64,000 bases of DNA, taken from positions 47,162-111,161 of the forward strand of contig NZ_JANTHZ010000015.1 in NCBI RefSeq assembly GCF_024752355.1, read 5' to 3'. The stretch comes from Ancylobacter mangrovi (lineage in GTDB: Bacteria; Pseudomonadota; Alphaproteobacteria; Rhizobiales; Xanthobacteraceae). Of this stretch, positions 56,849-64,000 are shown piece by piece (position 1 is the first letter of the stretch; every line of letters starts with the position of its first letter). The position numbers were made by a program, and so were the translations under genes. Below the pieces are notes generated by a model. It made no database searches, was not told where the DNA came from, and saw only the letters and a program-made list of their open reading frames with translations.

Positions 56849-57310
56849 ATGGCGTTCCGGATCGAGACGGGCGTCAGGCCCAACCTCAAGAGCGCACGTC
56901 GCAAGCGTCAGCGCCCGCTCCCGGCGCCGAGGGCCCGCCTGAAGGATGAGACCCATCTGCGGATCCTGCGCCAGCTCCCGTGCCTCGTAAGCGGCACGGC
57001 GCCCGCCGGCGAGGCCGCCCATATCCGCTACGCCAGCGCGCTGCACGGCAAGGGCATTACCGGGATCGGAACGAAGCCTGACGACAAATGGGCAGTGCCG
57101 CTGTGTGTCTGGCTTCACACGATGAGCTCGGGAGCCCAGCACCGCGACGGCGAGGAATGGTGGTGGGAGGAGCGAGGCATCGATCCTCTCTTCATCGCGG
57201 CGCAGCTCTATGCGGTCTCCGTCGCCATGCGCGACGCCAAGGTGCCCGAGCATGATGTCGTGCGCCAGCTCACCCGGATGGTGATCGATTTCCGCCGGAA
57301 CGTTGGTTGA
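56849..57310 (+). CDS. HNH-like recombination endonuclease (DUF968/Ref-like)
   Basis: 153 residues from MAFRIETGVRPNLKSARRKR. The core ILRQLPCLVSGTAPAGEAAH, IGTKPDDKWAVPLCVWLHTM, SSGAQHRDGEEWWWEERGID follows the His-Me nuclease layout of DUF968/Ref-like phage proteins (PC, EAAH, DD, PLC, H, W), although one zinc-binding cysteine appears lost (CLVSG). It lies just before the excisionase-like gene. Confidence 0.65.
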   Translation: MAFRIETGVRPNLKSARRKRQRPLPAPRARLKDETHLRILRQLPCLVSGTAPAGEAAHIRYASALHGKGITGIGTKPDDKWAVPLCVWLHTMSSGAQHRDGEEWWWEERGIDPLFIAAQLYAVSVAMRDAKVPEHDVVRQLTRMVIDFRRNVG

Positions 57311-57318
57311 GGTGACAA

Positions 57319-57565
57319 ATGCGGCGCGCTCCCTCCGTCCGATTCCCCGTGGATCCTCGCGACGTGCCGGCCGAAAAGGCGGCACGCCGCCTTCACCTCA
57401 CGCTCGCGGAATTCGAGGCGAAGCTGCTCTCGTTGCAGGATCGCGGGTTCCCTCGCGCCGACCCCACGACCGGCATGTTCGACCTGAAGGCGATCGACGC
57501 CTGGATGGATCGCCGGTCAGGCTTGACCAGGCCGGAGCAGGCGCGCGACTCTAGGGAGGTAGCGC

Positions 57566-57588
<23 letters not shown>
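57319..57588 (+). CDS. Excisionase-like protein
   Basis: 89 residues: RFPVDPRDVPAEKAARRLHL, TLAEFEAKLLSLQDRGFPRA, GMFDLKAIDAWMDRRSG form a small winged-helix fold often found directly before phage integrases. It overlaps the integrase start by 23 bases. Role as a recombination directionality factor inferred. Confidence 0.7.
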
Positions 57589-58931
<1,343 letters not shown>

Positions 58932-59025
58932 AACGACGGGTCGGTGGCGACCTCGCGTCGAGTGCGGCGGGTGTTAAGGCAGGCACTTACGGGTGTCAAG
59001 CGGGTGCGTGAGCATCCTCGTCGCT

Positions 59026-60174
59026 TCACCCAGGAAGGTGTGGACGACGCTTCGCCAGTATGGCGTCCATCAACGCCATCGCCGTGATCAGCAGCGGCAC
59101 CGAGAGGAAGGTGCCGACCGGCCCCCACAGCCATGTCCACAGCGCCATTGAAAGGAACACGGCGAACGGGTTGAGCGACACGCGGCGGCCCACGATCATC
59201 GGCGTCAGGAACTGCCCCTCTATGCCCGTCAGGGCGAGGAAGGCGGCCGCCGGCAGCAGCCCCTCCACCAGGTCCGGGAAGGTCACGATGCCCGCCATGG
59301 CGAGAATCGCCGTCATCGCCGCCGGCCCGAGATAGGGCACGTAGTTGAGCACGCAGGCGAGCGCGCCCCACATCGGCGCGTTGGGCAGGCCGAGCGCGAA
59401 GGTCATGAGCGCCGTCGCCACGCCGAGCCCGATATTGATCAGCGTCGCCGTCACCAGATACGCGCCGAGCCGCTCCTCGATCTCGCGGAAGACGCGCAGC
59501 GCCGTCAGACGCGTCGAGCGCGGCGTCATCGCCTGCACCACCCGCCGCTTGATCTGGTTCCGGCCCGCCAGGAAGAAGATCAGCGACCCGACGAACAGGA
59601 TGAACTCCCCGATCGCCGGCGTGATGAGGCCGACCATGCTCTCCACGAGCTGGGAATCGGCGATCTCGACCTTCATCGGCGGCGAGGCCATCCGGCCCAT
59701 GGATTCGATCGACTCGGCGAATGAGGACAGCCGGTAGATGAGCGGGCGGAACGCGGCGAGGCGTTCCTGCAGGATCCCGCCGATCTCCGGCCCGCGCGCG
59801 GTCCAGTCCGCCACCGGCCCTGTCAGCGCCATCACCGCGCCGTACACGCCCGCGACCAGCGCCGCCACGATGATTAGCGTGCCGAGCCAGGTCGGCAGGC
59901 CGCGCCGCGCCATGGCCTCGATCGCCGGTCCGATCACGCTGCCGATCATGACCGCGGCCACGATCGGGATCAGCACCGGCCGCGCCACTACCAGGGCGGC
60001 GGCGAGCATGACGACCGCGACGGCGATGATCGACACCTGGGTCACGCGCAGCCACAGCCGCTCGTTGCGCTCGCCGGGCGTGGCCGTGGAACGGTGGCCC
60101 CCCTGCGCCGCGATCAGGAATGCGCCACCGGAGGCGCCCTCTCCGCCCGCTTCGTCCACCGCCCCGGACCTCAT
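59026..60174 (-). CDS. AI-2E family transporter
   Basis: 382 residues. After a 40-residue polar start come the family features: paired N-terminal helices (VSIIAVAVVMLAAALVVARP, VLIPIVAAVMIGSVIGPAIE), a central soluble part, then IGLGVATALMTFALGLPNAP, MWGALACVLNYVPYLGPAAM and FLTPMIVGRRVSLNPFAVFL. About eight membrane segments. The family exports or takes up small molecules or ions; no substrate can be told. Host gene right of the prophage. Confidence 0.88.
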   Translation of the reverse strand: MRSGAVDEAGGEGASGGAFLIAAQGGHRSTATPGERNERLWLRVTQVSIIAVAVVMLAAALVVARPVLIPIVAAVMIGSVIGPAIEAMARRGLPTWLGTLIIVAALVAGVYGAVMALTGPVADWTARGPEIGGILQERLAAFRPLIYRLSSFAESIESMGRMASPPMKVEIADSQLVESMVGLITPAIGEFILFVGSLIFFLAGRNQIKRRVVQAMTPRSTRLTALRVFREIEERLGAYLVTATLINIGLGVATALMTFALGLPNAPMWGALACVLNYVPYLGPAAMTAILAMAGIVTFPDLVEGLLPAAAFLALTGIEGQFLTPMIVGRRVSLNPFAVFLSMALWTWLWGPVGTFLSVPLLITAMALMDAILAKRRPHLPG

Positions 60175-60365
60175 AATCGGTTACCTTCGCTCCACACCAA
60201 CGTCACTCGCGCCGCCACGACAAGAACGCGGGGCGGATGCGTCGGTTCCGGAGCGTCGCGCGCGCGGCCGGCCGACGGCGAGCCGGGCGGCCGCGGCGTT
60301 GCGCAGCGGCATGGACAATTCGTCCGTTTCGGGCATTCTGCACCCCTTCCAAGGAGATCACGTCC

Positions 60366-61790
60366 ATGTTGAGCCCCGCGCCCGTCGTTCCCGTCATTCT
60401 CGCTGGCGGCAGCGGAACGCGGCTGTGGCCGGTATCGCGCGACAGCCTGCCCAAGCAGTTCCAGGCGCTGATCGGCGACCACACGCTCTACCAGGACACG
60501 CTGCGGCGGGTGTCGGACCGCACCCTGTTCGCGCCGCCGATCGTGCTGACGCATGAAGACTTCCGATTCTTCGCCCGCCGCCAGGCGAGCGACCTCGGCA
60601 TGGACGTCACCGTGGCGCTCGAGCCGACGCGGCGCGATTCCGGGCCGGCCCTGCTCGCCGCCGCGATGATCGCCCAGCGCCTTGCCGGCGAGAGCTGCCT
60701 GGTGCTCGCCCTCGCCGCCGACCACATCGTCCTCGACGAGCAGCTCTTCGTCGACGCCTGCCGCACCGCCGCGATCGCGGCCAGCGACGGGCGCATCGTC
60801 ACCTTTGGCATCACTCCGACCGAGCCGAGCACCGCCTATGGCTACATCCGGCCCGGCAGCGAGACCGGGCAGGCGGATGCGCGCGTCGTCGACGCCTTCG
60901 TCGAGAAGCCGGACCAGAAGACCGCGACCGGCTACCTCGCCGACGGCTATCTGTGGAACTCGGGCAACTTCCTGTTCCCGGCCGGCCTGCTGATCGAGGA
61001 GGCCGAGCGCTTCGAGCCGGAGATCGTCGCCTCGGTGCGCGAGGCGGTCGAGCTGGCGGTAGAGGACCTCGGTTTTATCCGGCTCGACGCCAGGGCCTTC
61101 GCCTCCTCGCCGGCCAAGTCCATCGACTATGCCGTGATGGAGCGCACCTCGCGCGCCGCGGTGGTCGAGGGCCGCTTCCGCTGGTCCGACATCGGCAGCT
61201 GGGACGCGCTGCGCGGCGTCTCGGAGAGCGACGCCTCGGGCAACGTGACGCACGGTCCCGTGACGCTGCTCGATTCCCACAACACCTTCGTCCACTCGGA
61301 CGGCCCGCTGGTCGCGGCGGTCGGCCTCGACGACGTGTCGGTGGTGGCCACCGAGGACGCCGTGCTGGTGATGCCGGCTCATCGCTCGCAGGACGTGAAG
61401 GCGCTGGTCGCCAAGCTGAAGAGCGACGGGCACAACGCCGCCAGCGAGCACCTGAAGGCGCACCGTCCCTGGGGCACCTATCAGACCATCTGCCGCGGCG
61501 AGCGCTTCCACGTGAAGAAGATCGTGGTCGAGCCCGGCGGCCGGCTCTCGCTGCAGAAGCACTATCACCGTGCCGAGCACTGGGTGGTGGTGAAGGGCAC
61601 CGCCGAGGTCACGCTCGACGGCAAGGTGTTCGAGGTGCGCGAGAACGAATCCACCTATCTGCCGCTCGGCGGCGTGCACCGCCTCGCCAATCCCGGCAAG
61701 ATCCCGCTGGAGCTGATCGAGGTGCAGACCGGCTCCTATCTCGGCGAGGACGACATCGTCCGCATCGAGGACGTCTACAACCGGAGCTGA
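60366..61790 (+). CDS. manC: Mannose-1-phosphate guanylyltransferase/mannose-6-phosphate isomerase
   Basis: 474 residues from MLSPAPVVPVILAGGSGTRL. Pyrophosphorylase signature LAGGSGTRLWPVSRDSLPKQ, LAADHIVLDE, EKPDQKTATGYLADGYLWNS GNF; the C-terminal isomerase cupin has RPWGTYQTICRGERFHVKKI, LQKHYHRAEHWVVVKGTAEV and LPLGGVHRLANPG. It makes GDP-mannose for surface polysaccharides. Bifunctional (type II) architecture is complete. Confidence 0.93.
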   Translation: MLSPAPVVPVILAGGSGTRLWPVSRDSLPKQFQALIGDHTLYQDTLRRVSDRTLFAPPIVLTHEDFRFFARRQASDLGMDVTVALEPTRRDSGPALLAAAMIAQRLAGESCLVLALAADHIVLDEQLFVDACRTAAIAASDGRIVTFGITPTEPSTAYGYIRPGSETGQADARVVDAFVEKPDQKTATGYLADGYLWNSGNFLFPAGLLIEEAERFEPEIVASVREAVELAVEDLGFIRLDARAFASSPAKSIDYAVMERTSRAAVVEGRFRWSDIGSWDALRGVSESDASGNVTHGPVTLLDSHNTFVHSDGPLVAAVGLDDVSVVATEDAVLVMPAHRSQDVKALVAKLKSDGHNAASEHLKAHRPWGTYQTICRGERFHVKKIVVEPGGRLSLQKHYHRAEHWVVVKGTAEVTLDGKVFEVRENESTYLPLGGVHRLANPGKIPLELIEVQTGSYLGEDDIVRIEDVYNRS

Positions 61791-61958
61791 GCCGCCGGAC
61801 GGGCGACCTCCTGCCCGCTCCGGCGTCCACCGCTTCCGCTGCCCGCCTGATTGCGTCGCGGGCCGAGGACGCTTATTGACGCCCCTCTGCGGCCGTTTTC
61901 ATCTGCTTCAGGGTGGAATGATTGCGCGTCGGGCGAGCAAGGGAGTATCGCTGTGGGC

Positions 61959-62969
61959 ATGGCTCAGTCGGAGAAATTTCCCGCCACCGAACCGGCCCGC
62001 GAGGAGCATCCCATCCGCGTCAGCGTCCGGCACACCCTCGCCGTCGAGGCGCAGGGCCTGGCGGCACTCAGTGCGGCGGTCGACGGGCCGCTCGGCGCGG
62101 CGATCGAGCGGGCCACCCGGCTGATCGAGGCGGCGCGCGGGCGGGTCATCGTCACCGGCATGGGCAAGAGCGGGCATATCGGCCGCAAGCTCGCGGCCAC
62201 CCTCGCCTCCACCGGCACGCCGGCGCTGTTCCTCCACGCCGCCGAGGCGAGCCATGGCGACCTCGGCATGGTCACGCCGGACGACGTTCTGCTCGCCATC
62301 TCCTGGTCCGGCGAAACCGCCGAGCTCGGCGACGTGGTGCACTATGCCGGCCGCTTCGCGGTCCCCCTGCTCGCCATGACCTGCAATGTCGAGAGCACGC
62401 TCGGCCGCGCCGCGGACGTGGTGCTGGAGCTGCCGAAGGTCGAGGAAGCGTGCCCCAACGGCCTCGCCCCCACCACCTCCACGCTGATGCAGCTCGCGCT
62501 CGGCGACGCGCTGGCGCTGGCGCTGCTGGAGCGGCGCGGCTTCTCGGCCTCGGACTTCCGCGTCTTCCACCCCGGCGGCAAGCTCGGCGCGCGCCTGCTC
62601 AAGGTCGCCGACCTGATGCACGAGGCCGACAGCCTGCCGCTGGTGGCGATCGGCACGCCGATGAGCGAGGCGCTGATCGAGATCACCGGCAAGCGCTTCG
62701 GCTGTTGCGGCGTCACCGACGCCCGCGGCCAGCTTGTCGGCATCATCACCGACGGCGACCTGCGCCGCCATATGAGCTCGGACCTGCTGCCACGCCCGGT
62801 GGAGCAGGTGATGACCAACTCGCCGCTCGTCATCGCGCCGGCCGACCTCGCCAGCTCCGCGCTCGGCCAGATGAGCCGGCTCCAGATCACGGTGCTGTTC
62901 GTGGTCAGCGCCGGCGAGCCCGTCGGCATCCTCCACATTCACGACCTGCTGCGCGCCGGCGTCATCTGA
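61959..62969 (+). CDS. Arabinose-5-phosphate isomerase (KpsF/KdsD family)
   Basis: 336 residues. SIS domain: RVIVTGMGKSGHIGRKLAAT, LHAAEASHGDLGMVTPDDVL, LAISWSGETAEL and LAPTTSTLMQLALGDALALA; two CBS domains follow (LVAIGTPMSEALIEITGKRF, VEQVMTNSPLVIAPADLASS). It converts ribulose-5-phosphate to arabinose-5-phosphate for KDO. Start at ATG 61959 (GTG 61953 possible). Lies 30 bases before kdsA. Confidence 0.9.
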   Translation: MAQSEKFPATEPAREEHPIRVSVRHTLAVEAQGLAALSAAVDGPLGAAIERATRLIEAARGRVIVTGMGKSGHIGRKLAATLASTGTPALFLHAAEASHGDLGMVTPDDVLLAISWSGETAELGDVVHYAGRFAVPLLAMTCNVESTLGRAADVVLELPKVEEACPNGLAPTTSTLMQLALGDALALALLERRGFSASDFRVFHPGGKLGARLLKVADLMHEADSLPLVAIGTPMSEALIEITGKRFGCCGVTDARGQLVGIITDGDLRRHMSSDLLPRPVEQVMTNSPLVIAPADLASSALGQMSRLQITVLFVVSAGEPVGILHIHDLLRAGVI

Positions 62970-62999
62970 CCCCGCCCGCCTTCATCGAGGTATCCGACA

Positions 63000-63845
63000 A
63001 TGAGCGGCCCGTCCGCCAATCCCATCGTCACCGTCGGTGACGTCCGTTTCGGCAATGCGCTGCCGCTGGCCCTGATCGCCGGTCCCTGCCAGATGGAGAG
63101 CCGCGAGCACGCGCTCGAATGCGCCGCCGCGATCCGCGAGATCACGAGCCGGCTCGGCATCGGCGTGGTGTTCAAGACCTCGTTCGACAAGGCAAACCGC
63201 ACCTCGATCAAGGGCGCGCGCGGCATGGGGCTCGACGCCGCCCTCCCCGTCTTCGCCGAGATCCGCGAGCGCTACGGCATGCCGGTGCTGACCGACGTGC
63301 ACGAGAACGACCAGTGCGCGCCGGTCGCCGAAGCGGTCGACATCCTCCAGATCCCCGCCTTCCTGTGCCGCCAGACCGACCTGCTGATCGCCGCCGCCGC
63401 GACGGGGCGTGTGGTCAACGTCAAGAAGGGCCAGTTCCTCGCGCCGTGGGACATGAAGAACGTCGTCGCCAAGCTCACCGACAGCGACAATCCGAACGTT
63501 CTGGTAACCGAGCGCGGCGCCTCGTTCGGCTACAACACGCTCGTCACCGACATGCGTTCCCTGCCGATCATGGCCGAGACGACCGGTGCGCCGGTGATCT
63601 TCGACGCCACCCATTCGGTGCAGCAGCCGGGCGGACAGGGCACCTCCTCGGGCGGGCAGCGCGAGTTCGTGCCGGTGCTGGCGCGCGCCGCGGTCGCGGT
63701 CGGCGTCGCGGGCGTCTTTATCGAGACCCATCCCGACCCCGACCATGCGCCCTCGGACGGGCCGAACATGGTACCGCTGAAGGATTTCGAGGCGCTGGTC
63801 GCCCGCCTGCAAGCCTTCGACCGCCTGGCGAAGGGCGCCGCCTGA
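63000..63845 (+). CDS. kdsA: 3-deoxy-8-phosphooctulonate (KDO-8-P) synthase
   Basis: 281 residues. [103 protein letters not shown] and [20 protein letters not shown] are all standard KdsA motifs. It condenses arabinose-5-phosphate and PEP, the step after the kpsF-type enzyme just upstream, and the two probably form an operon. Confidence 0.95.
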   Translation: MSGPSANPIVTVGDVRFGNALPLALIAGPCQMESREHALECAAAIREITSRLGIGVVFKTSFDKANRTSIKGARGMGLDAALPVFAEIRERYGMPVLTDVHENDQCAPVAEAVDILQIPAFLCRQTDLLIAAAATGRVVNVKKGQFLAPWDMKNVVAKLTDSDNPNVLVTERGASFGYNTLVTDMRSLPIMAETTGAPVIFDATHSVQQPGGQGTSSGGQREFVPVLARAAVAVGVAGVFIETHPDPDHAPSDGPNMVPLKDFEALVARLQAFDRLAKGAA

Positions 63846-63860
63846 ACGGCGCCCCTTTCC

Positions 63861-64000
63861 TCACAGGCTCTGGTTATAGGCGCCCACTTCCGGGTGGGTG
63901 CGCAGCACGCCGTCGACCAGCCTGAACATGTCGCGCATGCGCGCCTCCGACACCGGGCTCTCCACCACCACGACCAGCTCCGGCTTGTTCGAGGACGCCC
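63861..64000 (-). CDS. C-terminal part of an unidentified host protein
   Basis: The minus strand reads ASSNKPELVVVVESPVSEAR, then MRDMFRLVDGVLRTHPEVGA YNQSL and stops at 63861. Good coding character, 3' end only; family not recognised. It converges with kdsA. Confidence 0.6.
   Translation of the reverse strand, partial: ASSNKPELVVVVESPVSEARMRDMFRLVDGVLRTHPEVGAYNQSL

Overview
The window is a GC-rich alphaproteobacterial chromosome segment that carries one apparently complete lambda-like (HK97-fold, siphovirus-type) prophage of about 57 kb, with host DNA on both sides. Host genes are a GAF-PAS-GGDEF diguanylate cyclase on the left (1-1219) and, on the right, an AI-2E family transporter followed by manC, a kpsF/kdsD-type isomerase and kdsA (surface polysaccharide and KDO synthesis). 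The GC-rich coding, the GapR, DUF1515, DUF3572 and RHH_4 family proteins and a GTTC-N7-GTTC LexA box all point to Alphaproteobacteria, probably Hyphomicrobiales; the genus cannot be read from the sequence.

The prophage reads from right to left as follows. At the right edge are a tyrosine integrase and an excisionase-like gene against the 3' end of tRNA-Asp(GTC). A compact rightward early operon (46.0-57.6 kb, genes overlapping by 1-20 bases) holds a ProQ/FinO RNA chaperone, a sulfotransferase-like P-loop protein, a helicase-methyltransferase fusion, a C5 cytosine methyltransferase with six internal repeats, a J-domain protein and two DUF4326-type proteins. Between 36.4 and 46.0 kb is the control region: cI and cro-like genes, a CII-like gene, four matching 18-bp candidate repressor operators at two promoter regions, a GapR homologue, a full-length DnaA paralogue, and an accessory island of a PD-(D/E)XK-like protein plus a coupled NdpA-like/membrane-protein pair. 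Leftward from 36 to 30 kb are replication and DNA-metabolism genes (MT-A70 methylase, small nuclease, SNF2 helicase, replisome-organiser-like HTH protein). From 29.6 kb to 1.7 kb the late operon runs leftward: HNH nuclease, terminase, portal, protease, capsid, connectors, tail tube, tail chaperones with a -1 frameshift, tape measure, tail tip, tail spike, then holin-like protein, SAR-type endolysin, nested spanin genes and a terminator.

Several short, mostly AT-richer genes sit on the opposite (+) strand inside the late region and look like morons: two RHH_4 regulators, a lipoprotein, small proteins and a tRNA-Leu(TAA). The most unusual features are the predicted switch-like 5' leader of the rightward early operon, which can hide the first Shine-Dalgarno, together with a phage ProQ in the same operon; the NdpA-like plus three-TM protein pair in the immunity region; and the DnaA plus GapR replication pair. 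The left attachment site was not found by eye, so the left prophage boundary is uncertain.
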